The notes: generated by a model not told the origin, from the sequence alone. DNA of 64,000 nt from Sphingomonas aquatilis (GCF_014196115.1 NZ_JACIDB010000003.1:372001-436000), one strand, 5' to 3'. Shown: positions 35,768-49,562, numbered from the stretch's first letter. Numbers and translations: made by a program.

Positions 35768-36238
35768 ATGGCACGTCGTCGTCGTCCCGAAAAGCGGGTC
35801 ATCCTGCCTGATCCCAAGTTCGGGGATGAGGTTCTGTCGAAGTTCATGAATTCGGTGATGCTGGACGGCAAGAAGTCCGTCGCAGAACTCATCGTGTACG
35901 GTGCTCTGGAAACCGTCGAGCAGCGCGCGAAGCGCGAGCCGATCGGCGTGTTCCACGACGCGCTGAACAACATCAAGCCGGGCATCGAAGTGCGTTCGCG
36001 CCGCGTCGGTGGTGCGACCTACCAGGTCCCCGTCGAGGTCCGTCCGGAGCGCGCACAGGCGCTCGCGATCCGTTGGCTCATCGCCGCGGCGCGTGCCCGC
36101 AGCGAGAACACCATGTCGGCCCGCCTCTCGGGTGAGCTGATGGACGCCGCCAACAACCGCGGCAACGCGGTGAAGAAGCGCGAAGACACGCACCGCATGG
36201 CGGAAGCGAACCGGGCGTTCTCGCACTACCGCTGGTAA
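35768..36238 (+). CDS. rpsG: 30S ribosomal protein S7
   Basis: A 156-residue S7 starting [10 protein letters not shown], with the conserved [20 protein letters not shown] segment and C-terminal NRAFSHYRW. It nucleates assembly of the 30S head on 16S rRNA and lines the mRNA exit. It lies 57 bases after rpsL. An ATGGGGAGC...GCTCCCCAT hairpin occupies part of the 84-base gap before fusA. Confidence 0.98.
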   Translation: MARRRRPEKRVILPDPKFGDEVLSKFMNSVMLDGKKSVAELIVYGALETVEQRAKREPIGVFHDALNNIKPGIEVRSRRVGGATYQVPVEVRPERAQALAIRWLIAAARARSENTMSARLSGELMDAANNRGNAVKKREDTHRMAEANRAFSHYRW

Positions 36239-36322
36239 GGCTTGGAAGCGCACCGCTTTTAAACTATATCATGGGGAGCCGGCGAAAGCTGCGCTCCCCA
36301 TATCTCTAAGGAAATCACGATC

Positions 36323-38416
<2,094 letters not shown>

Positions 38417-38422
38417 GGCGCA

Positions 38423-38518
38423 TAGGGCCAAGCCTGCTTGGCCCTAAGTCGCCGAAAGGCCGGCTGGCGGGTCGACGCAGTCGAGCCCGTCCGACGACCG
38501 GGGATTTACTCCCCGGTC
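38423..38518 (+). other. Two hairpins in the fusA-tuf gap
   Basis: TAGGGCCAAGC/GCTTGGCCCTA (38423-38446) and GACCGGGGA-TTTAC-TCCCCGGTC (38496-38518) are perfect stems. Neither is followed by a T run, so they are more likely RNA-processing or message-stability structures than terminators. A separate tuf promoter may lie between them and 38621. Confidence 0.5.
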
Positions 38519-38620
38519 GGCCTCTCCCACGAGGGGCTGGCATTACCCACAAACTCCCGCTAAAGGGCCGCGTTCGCGTAGCCCCCCGGCGGCACCGAAT
38601 TCGAATCAGAAGGTAGGAAA

Positions 38621-39814
38621 ATGGCTAAGGCAAAATTCGAGCGGAACAAGCCGCACCTCAACATCGGCACCATCGGTCACGTCGACCATGGCAAGACCTC
38701 GCTGACCGCAGCGATCACGAAGGTGCTGGCCGACCAGGGTCTGTCGGAAAAGGTCGATTTCGAAAACATCGACAAGGCTCCGGAAGAGCGCGCTCGCGGC
38801 ATCACCATCTCGACCGCGCACGTCGAGTATGAGACGGCCAACCGTCACTATGCGCACGTCGACTGCCCGGGTCACGCCGACTACGTGAAGAACATGATCA
38901 CCGGTGCCGCCCAGATGGACGGCGCGATCCTGGTCGTGTCCTCGACCGACGGCCCGATGCCGCAGACCCGCGAGCACATCCTGCTCGCCCGTCAGGTCGG
39001 CGTGCCGGCGATGGTCGTGTTCATGAACAAGGTCGACCTGGTCGACGACGAGGAAATCCTCGAGCTGGTCGAGCTGGAAATCCGCGAGCTGCTCAGCTCG
39101 TACGAATTCCCGGGCGACGACATCCCCGTCATCAAGGGTTCGGCGACCTGCGCGCTGTCGGGCTCGAACGACAAGTTCGGCAAGGAAGCCGTGCTCGAGC
39201 TGATGGCCGCCGTCGACGACTACATCCCGCAGCCGGAGCGTCCGCTCGACAAGCCGTTCATGATGCCGATCGAAGACGTGTTCTCGATCTCGGGTCGCGG
39301 CACCGTCGTCACCGGCCGTGTCGAAACCGGCATCATCAAGGTCGGTGAAGAAGTCGAAATCGTCGGCATCCACCCGGAAGTCCGCAAGACCACCGTCACC
39401 GGCGTCGAAATGTTCCGCAAGCTGCTCGACCAGGGTCAGGCGGGCGACAACGTCGGCGCGCTGATCCGTGGCGTCGCTCGTGACGAAGTCGAGCGTGGCC
39501 AGGTGCTCTGCAAGCCGGGTTCGATCAAGCCGCACACCGACTTCAAGTCGGAAGTGTACGTGCTGTCGAAGGAAGAAGGCGGCCGTCACACCCCGTTCTT
39601 CGCGAACTATCGTCCGCAGTTCTACTTCCGTACCACGGACGTGACCGGCACCGTCGAGCTGCCCGAGGGCACCGAGATGGTCATGCCTGGCGACAACATC
39701 GCGCTCGGCATCAAGCTGATCGCGCCGATCGCCATGGACGTCGGCCAGCGCTTCACCATCCGTGAGGGCGGTCGTACCGTCGGCGCGGGCGTTGTGAGCG
39801 CGATCGACAAGTAA
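38621..39814 (+). CDS. tuf: Elongation factor Tu
   Basis: A 397-residue EF-Tu. GHVDHGKTS (about 19-27), [21 protein letters not shown] and [10 protein letters not shown] are the GTPase motifs; the C-terminal barrel ends in [15 protein letters not shown]. It carries aminoacyl-tRNA to the ribosome. It is the last gene of the str unit and is followed by a strong terminator, so the S10 genes are transcribed separately. Only one tuf copy is in this window. Confidence 0.98.
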   Translation: MAKAKFERNKPHLNIGTIGHVDHGKTSLTAAITKVLADQGLSEKVDFENIDKAPEERARGITISTAHVEYETANRHYAHVDCPGHADYVKNMITGAAQMDGAILVVSSTDGPMPQTREHILLARQVGVPAMVVFMNKVDLVDDEEILELVELEIRELLSSYEFPGDDIPVIKGSATCALSGSNDKFGKEAVLELMAAVDDYIPQPERPLDKPFMMPIEDVFSISGRGTVVTGRVETGIIKVGEEVEIVGIHPEVRKTTVTGVEMFRKLLDQGQAGDNVGALIRGVARDEVERGQVLCKPGSIKPHTDFKSEVYVLSKEEGGRHTPFFANYRPQFYFRTTDVTGTVELPEGTEMVMPGDNIALGIKLIAPIAMDVGQRFTIREGGRTVGAGVVSAIDK

Positions 39815-39860
39815 GAACCAGACGGGGCGGGGGTCTTCCCCGCGCCGACCGGAACAGCAG

Positions 39861-39905
39861 CAGCCCGGCTCTCCTAAAAAAGGAGAGTCGGGCTGTTGCC
39901 TTTTT
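39861..39905 (+). terminator. Rho-independent terminator after tuf
   Basis: A 15-base stem (CAGCCCGGCTCTCCT with AGGAGAGTCGGGCTG, one wobble pair) and a five-base A loop, followed by TTGCCTTTTT. It begins 47 bases after the tuf stop. Confidence 0.93.
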
Positions 39906-40077
39906 ATGAGGGCCGCCGTATTGGGCCGCCCTTCAGTTTTATTGAGTTTCGGCTCTTTCTCGTCGTCCCGCTGTTTCAGTGGGATCTCATCCCGCCGGTC
40001 CAGGACCTGCGGCACGAGTCCTCCGCATCACCGCGGTGGAGACGGCCGGGGTCGTGCTCCTCGCATCGGTAGGGATC

Positions 40078-40386
40078 ATGGACAGCAACATCCGTATTCG
40101 CCTCAAGGCGTTCGACCATCGCGTTCTCGACCAGGCGACCGGCGATATCGCCGACACCGCGCGTCGCACCGGCGCGCTCATCCGCGGCCCGATCCCGCTG
40201 CCGACCCGCATCGAGAAGTTCACCGTCAACCGCGGTCCGCACATCGACAAGAAGTCGCGCGAGCAGTTCGAAGTGCGCACCTACAAGCGCATGCTCGACA
40301 TCGTGCAGCCGACCCCGCAGACGGTCGATGCGCTGATGAAGCTCGACCTCGCCGCTGGCGTTGACGTCGAGATCAAGCTGGCGTAA
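40078..40386 (+). CDS. rpsJ: 30S ribosomal protein S10
   Basis: A 102-residue S10 ([19 protein letters not shown]..., with [29 protein letters not shown]). It is also the NusE subunit of antitermination complexes. First gene of the S10 cluster; the promoter is expected in 39906-40077. The ATG at 40078 starts the conserved N-terminus. Confidence 0.98.
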   Translation: MDSNIRIRLKAFDHRVLDQATGDIADTARRTGALIRGPIPLPTRIEKFTVNRGPHIDKKSREQFEVRTYKRMLDIVQPTPQTVDALMKLDLAAGVDVEIKLA

Positions 40387-40674
40387 TGGCCCGCATCCCC
40401 GCGGTCGACGTGAGTCCCGCGGGTTTGCTGTTTTCCGCGTGATGCGGTGGCAGCCGGTTGGGAACCCCGCCTCGCGGGGCCCCTGACAGACACGAGATAC
40501 CGCCGGCTCTACGGAGCCGGGCCAGCGTCTCCCGTCACGTCCCCGGCAACGGGGGCATCCAGCCCGGGACGGGGCCGACGCAGTTACACACGGGTTGGAT
40601 GATCCTTCTTCGGAAGGGTCGCACGCACGTTCGGGAATGGTCCCGGCGTGCCTCTGTAAAAGGAGTGCAGGATC
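40387..40674 (+). other. Unusually long rpsJ-rplC gap
   Basis: A 288-base gap inside a normally compact operon. No gene is supported; GC-rich inverted repeats are present, including GATCCTTC-TTC-GGAAGGGTC at 40602-40621, 54 bases before rplC. A leader RNA, autoregulatory site or second promoter is possible; nothing in the sequence settles which. Confidence 0.4.
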
Positions 40675-41424
40675 ATGCGTACCGGCGTGATCGCGAAGAA
40701 AATGGGGATGACCCGCCTGTTTCAGGACGACGGCCGCCACGTGCCCGTCACCGTCCTGCAGCTTGAAGGCGTTCAGGTCGTCGCCCGTCGCGAAATGGAT
40801 CGTGATGGCTACACCGCCGTCCAGCTCGGTGCTGGCGTCGCCAAGGCCAAGAATGTCGCCAAGCCGCAGCGCGGCCACTTCGGCAAGGCCGAAGTCGAGC
40901 CCAAGGCGGTCGTCTGCGAGTTCCGCGTGACCGAGGACAACCTCCTCGACGTCGGCGCCGAACTGTCGGCCGACCACTTCGTTGCCGGCCAGCTGGTCGA
41001 CATCCAGGGCCGTACCCAGGGTAAGGGCTTTGCCGGCGCCATGAAGCGCTGGAACTTCGGCGGTCTGCGCGCGACGCACGGCGTCTCGGTCAGCCACCGT
41101 TCGCACGGTTCGACGGGTAACCGTCAGGATCCGGGCCGCGTCTTCAAGAACAAGAAGATGGCCGGTCACATGGGCGACAAGAACCGCACCCAGCAGAACC
41201 TGGAAGTCGTCGGCACCGACGTCGAGCGCGGCCTGATCTTCGTGAAGGGCTCGGTGCCCGGTTCGAAGGGTGGCTGGCTGTTCGTGAAGGACGCCGTCAA
41301 GGTGAAGGCGCACGCCGACACCCCGTATCCCGCCAGCCTGAAGCAGGCTGCCAACAGCAACACCGCCGCCGACACGCCCGCTGAGACGAGCGCGCCGGAA
41401 GCGACCGACGGCCAGGAGGGCTGA
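40675..41424 (+). CDS. rplC: 50S ribosomal protein L3
   Basis: A 249-residue L3 with the conserved core ([44 protein letters not shown]). The last 35 residues are an acidic, Ala/Thr-rich low-complexity tail not found in E. coli L3 (209 residues). An AAAGGAG site lies upstream. It is followed after two bases by rplD. Confidence 0.97.
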   Translation: MRTGVIAKKMGMTRLFQDDGRHVPVTVLQLEGVQVVARREMDRDGYTAVQLGAGVAKAKNVAKPQRGHFGKAEVEPKAVVCEFRVTEDNLLDVGAELSADHFVAGQLVDIQGRTQGKGFAGAMKRWNFGGLRATHGVSVSHRSHGSTGNRQDPGRVFKNKKMAGHMGDKNRTQQNLEVVGTDVERGLIFVKGSVPGSKGGWLFVKDAVKVKAHADTPYPASLKQAANSNTAADTPAETSAPEATDGQEG

Positions 41425-41426
41425 AC

Positions 41427-42053
41427 GTGAAGGTCAAGGTTCAATCCTTCGCCGGCACCGCCGCGGCGGACGTCGAGCTCAACGACGAGGTCTTCGGCCT
41501 CGATCCGCGCGCCGACATCCTGCACCGCGTCGTGACCTGGCAGCTGGAAAAGCGTCGCGAGACGGCACGTGGCACGCGCGAGCGCGCCGATGTCGCCCGT
41601 TCGGGCAAGAAGCTCGGTCGCCAGAAGGGCGGCGGTGTGGCCCGTCACGGCGATCGCCGGGCTCCGGTGTTCGTCGGCGGTGGTAAGGCGCATGGCGCCC
41701 GCGTCCGCGACTTCAATCCGTCGCTGAACAAGAAGATTCGCGCCCTCGGTCTCAAGATGGCTCTGTCGAGCCATGCGAAGGCCGGCTCGCTGATCGTCAT
41801 GGACAGCCTGGCGGTGGAGAACGGCAAGACGAAGACGCTGGTCGGCGATCTCGCCAAGGTCGGCTTCGGCAAGACCGCGCTGGTGATCGACGGTGACGCC
41901 GTCGAGACGAGCTTCGCGCTGGCCGCCGGCAACCTGCACGGCATCAACGTCCTGCCGTCGGCTGGTGCCAACGTCTATGACATCCTGAAGGCTGACACGC
42001 TGGTGCTGACCCGCGCGGCGGTCGAAAAGCTGGAGGCTCGCTTCAATGGCTAA
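41427..42053 (+). CDS. rplD: 50S ribosomal protein L4
   Basis: A 208-residue L4 starting at GTG ([10 protein letters not shown]), with the exit-tunnel loop ([29 protein letters not shown]). It ends with an eight-base overlap of rplW. In some bacteria L4 also represses the S10 operon; whether it does so here cannot be read from the sequence. Confidence 0.97.
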   Translation: MKVKVQSFAGTAAADVELNDEVFGLDPRADILHRVVTWQLEKRRETARGTRERADVARSGKKLGRQKGGGVARHGDRRAPVFVGGGKAHGARVRDFNPSLNKKIRALGLKMALSSHAKAGSLIVMDSLAVENGKTKTLVGDLAKVGFGKTALVIDGDAVETSFALAAGNLHGINVLPSAGANVYDILKADTLVLTRAAVEKLEARFNG

Positions 42054-42357
42054 GCAGCAGAAGGCCGTCGACAACCGTCATTATGACGTGATCGTCGCGC
42101 CGCACATCACCGAAAAGGCGACGTTGCTCTCCGAGCATAACGCCGTCGTCTTCAAGGTCGCAGGCGATGCGACCAAGCCGCAGATCAAGGCTGCCGTCGA
42201 AGCGCTCTTCGACGTCACCGTGACCGGCGTGAACACGATCGTCCAGAAGGGCAAGACCAAGAAGTGGAAGGGCGCTCCGTACCAGCGCTCCGACATGAAG
42301 AAGGCCATTGTCACCCTGAAGGACGGCCAGTCCATCGACGTGACGACGGGGATCTAA
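42046..42357 (+). CDS. rplW: 50S ribosomal protein L23
   Basis: A 103-residue L23 with the [16 protein letters not shown] opening and [24 protein letters not shown] core. It lies at the tunnel exit, where trigger factor and SRP dock. It overlaps rplD and is five bases before rplB. Confidence 0.97.
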   Translation: MAKQQKAVDNRHYDVIVAPHITEKATLLSEHNAVVFKVAGDATKPQIKAAVEALFDVTVTGVNTIVQKGKTKKWKGAPYQRSDMKKAIVTLKDGQSIDVTTGI

Positions 42358-42362
42358 GGGTC

Positions 42363-43202
42363 ATGGCACTCAAGCATTACAACCCGACGACGCCCGCGCA
42401 GCGCGGCCTCGTCCTCGTCGACAAGTCCTCCCTGTGGAAGGGCAAGCCGGTCAAGGCGCTTACCGAAGGCAAGCGCAAGAGCGGCGGTCGCAACAACAAG
42501 GGCCATGTGACCTCGCGCGGCATCGCCGGCGGTCACAAGCAGAAGTACCGCTACGTCGACTTCAAGCGTCGCAAGTGGGACGTCGAGGGCACTGTCGAGC
42601 GGCTCGAATATGACCCCAACCGCACGGCGTTCATCGCGCTGGTGAAGTATGCCGACGAAGAGCTGGCCTACATCATCGCGCCGCAGCGTCTGGCGCCGGG
42701 CGACAAGATCATCGCCGCCAAGAAGACGGACACCAAGCCGGGCAACGCGATGGAGATCGGTCAGGTCCCCGTCGGCACCATCGTCCACAACGTGGAGATG
42801 AAGCCGGGCAAGGGCGGCCAGATCGCCCGTTCGGCCGGCACCTACGTGCAGGTCGTCGGTCGTGACCGCGGCATGGTCATCGTCCGCCTGAACTCGGGCG
42901 AGCAGCGCTACATCCGTGGCGAGTGCATGGCGACGGTCGGTGCGGTGTCGAACCCGGACAACCAGAACCAGAACCTGGGCAAGGCCGGTCGTTCGCGCTG
43001 GATGGGCAAGCGTCCGCTGACCCGCGGTGTCGCGAAGAACCCGGTCGACCACCCGCACGGCGGTGGTGAAGGCCGGACCTCGGGCGGCCGTCATCCGGTC
43101 ACGCCTTGGGGCAAGCCGACGAAGGGTGCGCGCACCCGTCACAACAAGTCGACCGACAAGATGATCATCCGGTCGCGTCATTCGACCAAGAGGAAGGGCT
43201 AA
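42363..43202 (+). CDS. rplB: 50S ribosomal protein L2
   Basis: A 279-residue L2 ([15 protein letters not shown]), with the peptidyl-transferase-associated C-terminal segment [28 protein letters not shown] including the essential His. The ATG at 42363 was chosen by family start. It is followed by rpsS after three bases. Confidence 0.98.
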   Translation: MALKHYNPTTPAQRGLVLVDKSSLWKGKPVKALTEGKRKSGGRNNKGHVTSRGIAGGHKQKYRYVDFKRRKWDVEGTVERLEYDPNRTAFIALVKYADEELAYIIAPQRLAPGDKIIAAKKTDTKPGNAMEIGQVPVGTIVHNVEMKPGKGGQIARSAGTYVQVVGRDRGMVIVRLNSGEQRYIRGECMATVGAVSNPDNQNQNLGKAGRSRWMGKRPLTRGVAKNPVDHPHGGGEGRTSGGRHPVTPWGKPTKGARTRHNKSTDKMIIRSRHSTKRKG

Positions 43203-43205
43203 ACC

Positions 43206-43481
43206 ATGGCTCGTTCAGTCTGGAAGGGCCCGTTCGTCGAACTGAGCCTTCTGAAGAAGGCGGAAACCGCGCAGGATGCCGGTGGCCGCGCGCCGATCAA
43301 GACCTGGTCGCGTCGTTCCACCATCCTGCCGTCGTTCGTCGGCCTCACGTTCAACGTCTACAACGGCCGCAAGTTCGTGCCGGTGTCGGTCAATGAAGAC
43401 ATGGTCGGCATGAAGCTGGGTGAGTTTGCGCCGACGCGCTACTTCCCGGGTCACGCCGCTGACAAGAAGGGCAAGCGCTGA
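43206..43481 (+). CDS. rpsS: 30S ribosomal protein S19
   Basis: A 91-residue S19 ([60 protein letters not shown]). It sits in the 30S head with S13. Its stop overlaps rplV by one base (TGATG). Confidence 0.98.
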   Translation: MARSVWKGPFVELSLLKKAETAQDAGGRAPIKTWSRRSTILPSFVGLTFNVYNGRKFVPVSVNEDMVGMKLGEFAPTRYFPGHAADKKGKR

Positions 43482-43857
43482 TGAGCAAGCCTGCATCCCC
43501 CCGTAAGGTCGGCGACAAGGAAGCCCTGTCGGTCGGCACCCAGATCCGTGGCTCGGCGCAGAAGCTGAACCTGGTCGCTGGCCTCATCCGCGGCAAGAAG
43601 GCCGGCGATGCGATGAACATCCTCTCCTTCTCGACGAAGGCGATGGCGGTCGACGCGCGCAAGGTCCTGGCTTCGGCCATCGCCAATGCCGAAAACAACC
43701 ACAACCTCGACGTCGACGCGCTTGTCGTCGCCGAGGCGTCGGTCGGCAAGTCGATCACCATGAAGCGCTTCGCGACCCGCGGCCGTGGCAAGTCCACCCG
43801 CATCCTGAAGCCGTTCAGCCGTCTGCGCATCGTCGTGCGCGAGCAGGAAGAAGCATA

Positions 43858-43858
<1 letters not shown>
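43481..43858 (+). CDS. rplV: 50S ribosomal protein L22
   Basis: A 125-residue L22 with the exit-tunnel hairpin around [26 protein letters not shown]. An N-terminal stretch of about 15 residues is longer than in E. coli. Its start and stop overlap rpsS and rpsC by one base each. Confidence 0.97.
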
Positions 43859-44565
<707 letters not shown>

Positions 44566-44578
44566 GGACTGACACACC

Positions 44579-45013
44579 ATGTTGCAGCCAAAGCGCACCA
44601 AATTCCGCAAGGCCTTTAAGGGCCGCATCCATGGCGATGCAAAGGGCGGCACCAGCCTGAACTTCGGGTCGTACGGCCTGAAGGCGATGGAGCCGGACCG
44701 GATCACCGCCCGTCAGATCGAAGCGGCCCGCCGCGCGATCACGCGTCACATCCGCCGTCAGGGCCGGTTGTGGATCCGCGTGTTCCCGGACGTGCCGGTC
44801 TCGTCGAAGCCTGCCGAAGTCCGCATGGGCTCGGGTAAGGGTTCGCCGGAATTCTGGGCCGCCCGCGTCAAGCCGGGCCGGATCCTGTTCGAGCTGGACG
44901 GCGTCGAGGGCAAGATCGCCGCGGAGGCGTTCGAGCGCGCCGCGATGAAGCTCCCGATCAAGACCAAGGTCGTTGCCCGCCTGGGCGACACCTCGCACCT
45001 CGGAGGCGAGTAA
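44579..45013 (+). CDS. rplP: 50S ribosomal protein L16
   Basis: A 144-residue L16 starting [19 protein letters not shown], with the loop that contacts the A-site tRNA ([29 protein letters not shown]). The TAA is followed one base later by the rpmC ATG. Confidence 0.98.
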   Translation: MLQPKRTKFRKAFKGRIHGDAKGGTSLNFGSYGLKAMEPDRITARQIEAARRAITRHIRRQGRLWIRVFPDVPVSSKPAEVRMGSGKGSPEFWAARVKPGRILFELDGVEGKIAAEAFERAAMKLPIKTKVVARLGDTSHLGGE

Positions 45014-45014
45014 G

Positions 45015-45218
45015 ATGGCCAAGACCGATTTCGTCAGCCAGAGCGACGATCAGCTCGCCGAGAACCTCGGCCAGCTGAAGCGCGAGCAGTTCAACCTCCG
45101 CTTCCAGGCGGCGACGAACCAGCTCGAAAAGTCGAGCCGCGTGCGTGAAGTCCGTCGCGACATCGCGCGGATCAAGACCCTGCAGTCGCAGCGCACCCGC
45201 GCCGCGGCCGCCAAGTAA
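45015..45218 (+). CDS. rpmC: 50S ribosomal protein L29
   Basis: A 67-residue two-helix L29 ([47 protein letters not shown]). It sits at the tunnel exit beside L23. The ATG at 45015 follows the rplP stop by one base. Confidence 0.97.
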   Translation: MAKTDFVSQSDDQLAENLGQLKREQFNLRFQAATNQLEKSSRVREVRRDIARIKTLQSQRTRAAAAK

Positions 45219-45229
45219 GGAATTAGCAC

Positions 45230-45502
45230 ATGCCGAAGCGCGTGCTGACCGGACTGATCGTCTCCGATAAGGGCGACAAGACGGTGGTTGTGAACGTCGA
45301 GCGTAAGGTGAAGCACCCGCTCTACGGCAAGATCATCCGCCGTTCGAAGAAGTACCACGCCCATGACGAGGCGAACGAGTACAAGCAGGGCGAGACCGTG
45401 CGCATCGAAGAGACTGCGCCGATCTCGAAGCTGAAGACCTGGAAGGTGATCGATCGGGTGAACACCCATGCGACGCCGGAACGGGTCGACGTCGACGCAT
45501 AA
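45230..45502 (+). CDS. rpsQ: 30S ribosomal protein S17
   Basis: A 90-residue S17 ([43 protein letters not shown]). An OB-fold 16S rRNA binder. A 166-base gap with a terminator-like hairpin follows, unlike the tight spacing elsewhere. Confidence 0.97.
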   Translation: MPKRVLTGLIVSDKGDKTVVVNVERKVKHPLYGKIIRRSKKYHAHDEANEYKQGETVRIEETAPISKLKTWKVIDRVNTHATPERVDVDA

Positions 45503-45582
45503 GTCACGCCGCCGGCCTTGGTGCCGGCGGATGGCAAGGGCAGGGCTTGCGTCCTGCCAGCGGAGCGGTTACAGGGCCGCTC

Positions 45583-45618
45583 CCCCGGTGCAGTCCGCTG
45601 CGCCGGGGTCATTGTTTT
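45583..45618 (+). terminator. Terminator-like hairpin between rpsQ and rplN
   Basis: CCCCGGTGCAG pairs with CTGCGCCGGGG (one wobble) across a four-base loop and is followed by TCATTGTTTT. It would act as a terminator or attenuator at the S10/spc boundary. The T run is imperfect, so read-through is likely. Confidence 0.6.
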
Positions 45619-45668
45619 AGGCGGGGTTGGGTCGGTATCCACCCCATTGACGAGAAGGAAATGGATCA

Positions 45669-46037
45669 ATGATCCAGATGCAATCCAATCTCGACGTCGC
45701 TGACAACAGCGGCGCGAAGCGGGTGCAGTGCATCAAGGTGCTGGGTGGCTCGAAGCGCCGCACGGCATCGGTCGGCGACATCATCGTCGTGTCGATCAAG
45801 GAAGCGCAGCCCCGCGGCAAGGTGAAGAAGGGTGACGTGCATCGCGCGGTCATCGTTCGCACCGCCAAGGACATTCATCGTGCCGATGGCTCGACCATCC
45901 GCTTCGACGGCAACGCCGCCGTCCTGGTCAACAAGAACGAGGAGCCGATCGGCACCCGTATCTTCGGCCCGGTCGTGCGCGAGCTGCGTGGCAAGAAGCA
46001 CATGAAGATCATCTCTCTGGCGCCGGAGGTGCTGTAA
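45669..46037 (+). CDS. rplN: 50S ribosomal protein L14
   Basis: A 122-residue L14 ([27 protein letters not shown]...[14 protein letters not shown]...[10 protein letters not shown]). First gene of the spc part. It overlaps rplX by one base (TAATG). AGAAGG precedes the ATG. Confidence 0.98.
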   Translation: MIQMQSNLDVADNSGAKRVQCIKVLGGSKRRTASVGDIIVVSIKEAQPRGKVKKGDVHRAVIVRTAKDIHRADGSTIRFDGNAAVLVNKNEEPIGTRIFGPVVRELRGKKHMKIISLAPEVL

Positions 46038-46354
46038 TGGCCGCCGCGAAGATCAAGAAGGGCGATCGCGTCATCGTCCTGTCCGGCAAGGACAAGGGCA
46101 AGACCGGCACCGTGACCGTCGCCATGCCGAAGGACGGCAAGGTCGTGGTCGAGGGCGTCAACGTCGCGACCCGTCACCGCAAGCCGACCCAGGCGAACCC
46201 GCAGGGTGGCCTGGAGCGCACCGAAGCGCCGATGCACATCTCGAAGGTCGCGCACGTGACCGCCGACGGCAAGCCCACCCGCGTCCGTTTCGAGACGCAG
46301 GACGGCAAGAAGGTCCGCGTGGCCGTGAAGTCCGGGGAGAAGATCGATGGCTGA
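46037..46354 (+). CDS. rplX: 50S ribosomal protein L24
   Basis: A 105-residue L24 with a KOW motif at the start ([20 protein letters not shown]) and [21 protein letters not shown]. It starts 50S assembly. It overlaps rplE by eight bases. Confidence 0.97.
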   Translation: MAAAKIKKGDRVIVLSGKDKGKTGTVTVAMPKDGKVVVEGVNVATRHRKPTQANPQGGLERTEAPMHISKVAHVTADGKPTRVRFETQDGKKVRVAVKSGEKIDG

Positions 46355-46931
46355 TGCCTACAAGCCCCGGATGAAGGGCATTTACGAAGACACGATCATC
46401 AAGGCGATGGTCGAGAAGTTCGGCTACAAGAACGTCAACGAGATCCCCCGGATCGAGAAGATCGTGCTGAACATGGGCGTTGGCGAAGCGACCCAGGACA
46501 AGAAGCGCGTCGATCAGGCCGCGTCGGAAATGGAGCTGATCGCGGGCCAGAAGCCGGTGATCACCAAGGCCAAGAAGTCGATCGCGCAGTTCAAGCTGCG
46601 TGAAGGCATGCCGATCGGCGTCAAGGTGACGCTGCGTCGCGAGCGCATGTACGAGTTCCTGGACCGTTTCATCACGATCGCGCTGCCCCGCGTGCGCGAC
46701 TTCCGTGGTCTGAACCCCAAGTCCTTCGACGGTCGCGGCAACTATGCCTGCGGCATCAAGGAACAGATCATTTTCCCCGAGATCAACTATGACCGCATCG
46801 ACAAGGTGCGCGGCATGGACGTGATCGTCACCACCACCGCGAAGACGGACGACGAGGCGCGCGAGCTGCTCCGCCTGTTCGGCTTCCCGTTCCCTCAGCC
46901 CGAGGCTGAGCAGCAGAAGCAGGCCGCGTGA
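46347..46931 (+). CDS. rplE: 50S ribosomal protein L5
   Basis: A 194-residue L5 ([71 protein letters not shown]). It binds 5S rRNA and the P-site tRNA. A short Gln/Ala tail extends it past the E. coli length of 179. Confidence 0.97.
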   Translation: MADAYKPRMKGIYEDTIIKAMVEKFGYKNVNEIPRIEKIVLNMGVGEATQDKKRVDQAASEMELIAGQKPVITKAKKSIAQFKLREGMPIGVKVTLRRERMYEFLDRFITIALPRVRDFRGLNPKSFDGRGNYACGIKEQIIFPEINYDRIDKVRGMDVIVTTTAKTDDEARELLRLFGFPFPQPEAEQQKQAA

Positions 46932-46972
46932 GCGGTCTGGCTTCCCTGAAGTAAGGAAGAGAGCTTAAGTCC

Positions 46973-47278
46973 ATGGCGAAACTGAGTTCGATCAACAAGA
47001 ACGAGCGTCGCAAGAAGCTGGTAAAGCAATATGCTCCCAAGCTTGCGAAGCTGAAGGCCCAGGCAAACGACAAGAGCCTGGACGAGAACGAGCGTCTGAT
47101 CGCTCGCCTCAAGATGGCGGAACTGCCGCGCAACGCGAACCCGACCCGTATCCGCAACCGCTGCGAGATCACCGGTCGTCCGCGCGCATATTATCGCAAG
47201 TTCCGTCTTGCTCGCGTGATGCTGCGTGATCTGGCCAACAAGGGCATGATCCCCGGCCTGACCAAGTCGAGCTGGTAA
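46973..47278 (+). CDS. rpsN: 30S ribosomal protein S14 (zinc-free long form)
   Basis: A 101-residue S14 ([23 protein letters not shown]...[40 protein letters not shown]). It lacks the CxxC pairs of the zinc form, as usual in proteobacteria. It is between rplE and rpsH. Confidence 0.98.
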   Translation: MAKLSSINKNERRKKLVKQYAPKLAKLKAQANDKSLDENERLIARLKMAELPRNANPTRIRNRCEITGRPRAYYRKFRLARVMLRDLANKGMIPGLTKSSW

Positions 47279-47287
47279 GGATTTATC

Positions 47288-47683
47288 ATGGCAGTGACCG
47301 ATCCCCTGGGTGATTTGCTCACCCGCATCCGCAACGGCCAGCGCGCGAAGAAGGACAGCGTCCTTTCGCCCGCGTCGAAGCTGCGTCTGCGCGTCCTCGA
47401 CGTGCTGCAGCGCGAAGGCTACATCCGTGGCTACAGCGACGAACAGATGGGCCCGGCCGCCGGCGTCCGCATCGAGCTGAAGTATTTCGAAGGCCAGCCG
47501 GCGCTCAAGCACGTCGCGCGCGTCTCGAAGCCCGGCCGCCGCGTCTATTCCGGCTCGCAGGAACTCCCGCGCGTCCGCAACGGCCTCGGCATCACCATCG
47601 TCTCGACGCCGCGTGGCGTTCTCTCGGACGCGGAAGCGCGTGAGCAGAACGTCGGTGGCGAAGTGCTCGCGGAGGTGTTCTGA
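47288..47683 (+). CDS. rpsH: 30S ribosomal protein S8
   Basis: A 131-residue S8 ([62 protein letters not shown]). In E. coli it also represses the spc operon by binding its message. It overlaps rplF by one base. Confidence 0.98.
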   Translation: MAVTDPLGDLLTRIRNGQRAKKDSVLSPASKLRLRVLDVLQREGYIRGYSDEQMGPAAGVRIELKYFEGQPALKHVARVSKPGRRVYSGSQELPRVRNGLGITIVSTPRGVLSDAEAREQNVGGEVLAEVF

Positions 47684-48216
47684 TGAGCCGCATCGGTAAG
47701 AAGCCGGTCACCGTACCGGCTGGCGTGACCCCGACGATCAACGACGGCATCATCAGCGTGAAGGGCCCCAAGGGCACCCTCACCATGCCGCTGCGTGACG
47801 AGATCAGCTACACGCTCGAAGACGGCGGCATTTCGGTGCAGCCGGCCAACGACACCAAGCGCGCCCGCGCCTTCTGGGGCATGCAGCGTACAATGGTGCA
47901 GAACCTGGTGACGGGCGTCACCGACGGTTTCACCAAGAAGCTGCTCATCACCGGCGTCGGCTATCGCGCCGCGGCCCAGGGTCGTACCCTGAAGCTGCAG
48001 CTCGGCTACAGCCACGACGTCAACATCGACGTGCCGGAAGGCATCGAGGTGAAGACGCCGGACGCCACCACCGTCGAAATCAGCGGCGCGGACAAGCAGA
48101 AGGTCGGCCAGCTGGCCGCTGAGATCCGCCGCTGGCGCAAGCCGGAGCCGTACAAGGGCAAGGGCATCAAGTACGACGGCGAGTTCATCTTCCGCAAGGA
48201 AGGGAAGAAGAAGTAA
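47683..48216 (+). CDS. rplF: 50S ribosomal protein L6
   Basis: A 177-residue L6 with two similar halves and the C-terminal signature [19 protein letters not shown]. It sits near the factor-binding site. It overlaps its neighbours rpsH and rplR by one base each. Confidence 0.98.
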   Translation: MSRIGKKPVTVPAGVTPTINDGIISVKGPKGTLTMPLRDEISYTLEDGGISVQPANDTKRARAFWGMQRTMVQNLVTGVTDGFTKKLLITGVGYRAAAQGRTLKLQLGYSHDVNIDVPEGIEVKTPDATTVEISGADKQKVGQLAAEIRRWRKPEPYKGKGIKYDGEFIFRKEGKKK

Positions 48217-48572
48217 TGACCAAGGGTCTTTCTCTGTTCGCGAAGCGCCGTCGGCGCAATCGTACCGCGCTGAAGGCGCGTGCCGGCACCCGTCCGCGGC
48301 TGTCGGTCCATCGCTCGGGCAAGCACATCTATGCCCAGGTCATCGACGACGTCGCCGGCAAGACCGTCGCGTCGGCTTCGACGCTGGAAAAGGACGTGCG
48401 CGGCACCTCGGGCGCCAACATTGCGGCAGCGACCGCAGTCGGCACCCGCGTGGCGGAAGCGGCGAAGGCAGCGGGCGTGACGCAGGTCGTGTTCGATCGC
48501 GGCGGCTTCCTGTTCCACGGCCGTGTCAAGGCGCTGGCGGAAGCCGCGCGTGAAGCCGGATTGGAGTTCTGA
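48216..48572 (+). CDS. rplR: 50S ribosomal protein L18
   Basis: A 118-residue L18 ([65 protein letters not shown]). It brings 5S rRNA into the large subunit. It is two bases before rpsE. Confidence 0.98.
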   Translation: MTKGLSLFAKRRRRNRTALKARAGTRPRLSVHRSGKHIYAQVIDDVAGKTVASASTLEKDVRGTSGANIAAATAVGTRVAEAAKAAGVTQVVFDRGGFLFHGRVKALAEAAREAGLEF

Positions 48573-48574
48573 CG

Positions 48575-49324
48575 ATGGCTGACGAAAACAACGTGCAGCC
48601 CGCAGCGGCTGAAGGCGCGCCTCAGGACGCGCAGCAGGGCCAGGGCGGCTTCGGCGGTCCGGGCGGTGGTCGCGGTCCGCGTGGCGGCCGTGGTGGCGGT
48701 CGTGGTCCCGGTGGTCCGGGCGGCAATCGCGGTGGCCGTGACGGCGGCCGTGGCGGTCGTCGCGATGATCGTCGTGGTGGCCAGGACGACGGCGGCGAAG
48801 AGCTGATCGAGAAGCTGGTCCACATCAACCGCGTCTCGAAGACGGTGAAGGGCGGTAAGCGCTTCGGCTTCGCAGCGCTGGTCGTCGTGGGCGACGGCAA
48901 GGGCCGCGTCGGCTTCGGTCATGGCAAGGCACGCGAAGTGCCGGAAGCCATTTCGAAGGCGACCGCATCGGCGAAGAAGGCGATGGTTCGCGTTCCGCTG
49001 AAGGACGGCCGCACGCTGCATCATGACGGCAACGGCCACTTCGGTGCCGGTCGCGTGACGTTGCGCTCAGCGCCGCAGGGCACCGGCATCATCGCCGGCG
49101 GTCCGATGCGCGCGATCTTCGAGTCGCTCGGCGTCGCGGACGTCGTGACCAAGTCGGTCGGCACGTCGAACCCCTACAACATGATCCGCGCCACGTTCGA
49201 AGCGCTGGGTGAGCAGACTTCGCCGAAGTCGGTCGCACAGCGTCGTGGCAAGAAGATCGCCGACCTACTCGGCCGCGGTGGTTCGCAGACCGCCGAGGCG
49301 GACGCAGCGGCCGTCACGGAGTAA
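48575..49324 (+). CDS. rpsE: 30S ribosomal protein S5 with a Gly/Arg-rich N-terminal extension
   Basis: A 249-residue S5; E. coli S5 has about 167. The conserved core starts near residue 75 ([20 protein letters not shown]) and includes [16 protein letters not shown]. Residues about 22-73 are a disordered Gly/Arg-rich stretch with many RGG-like units, an RNA-binding type of composition. A 25-residue tail extends the C-terminus. S5 lines the mRNA entry site, so the extension would lie where mRNA enters. The role of the extension is unknown. Confidence 0.97.
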   Translation: MADENNVQPAAAEGAPQDAQQGQGGFGGPGGGRGPRGGRGGGRGPGGPGGNRGGRDGGRGGRRDDRRGGQDDGGEELIEKLVHINRVSKTVKGGKRFGFAALVVVGDGKGRVGFGHGKAREVPEAISKATASAKKAMVRVPLKDGRTLHHDGNGHFGAGRVTLRSAPQGTGIIAGGPMRAIFESLGVADVVTKSVGTSNPYNMIRATFEALGEQTSPKSVAQRRGKKIADLLGRGGSQTAEADAAAVTE

Positions 49325-49330
49325 CTCGAC

Positions 49331-49507
49331 ATGGCGACGATCAAGATCAAGCAGACCGGTTCGCCGATCCGCCGCACGAAGGATCAGCGCGCGACGCTGA
49401 TCGGCCTTGGCCTCAACAAGATGCACAAGGTCTCGGAGCTGGAAGACAGCCCCGAAGTGCGCGGCATGATCCGCAAGGTCCAGCATATGGTCGAAGTGCA
49501 GGGCTGA
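49331..49507 (+). CDS. rpmD: 50S ribosomal protein L30
   Basis: A 58-residue L30 ([39 protein letters not shown]...[12 protein letters not shown]), six bases after the rpsE stop. The length and sequence are typical of the family. A strong terminator follows within 30 bases, and the expected next gene, rplO, is 1.5 kb away. Confidence 0.96.
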   Translation: MATIKIKQTGSPIRRTKDQRATLIGLGLNKMHKVSELEDSPEVRGMIRKVQHMVEVQG

Positions 49508-49533
49508 GCCCTCGCATTTCGATGGACAAAAAG

Positions 49534-49562
49534 AAGGGGTCGGTTCGCCGGCCCCTTTTTTT
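49534..49562 (+). terminator. Rho-independent terminator after rpmD
   Basis: AAGGGGTCGG and CCGGCCCCTT form a ten-base stem with a TTCG tetraloop, followed by seven Ts. It closes the upstream ribosomal transcript before the acyltransferase gene. Confidence 0.92.
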
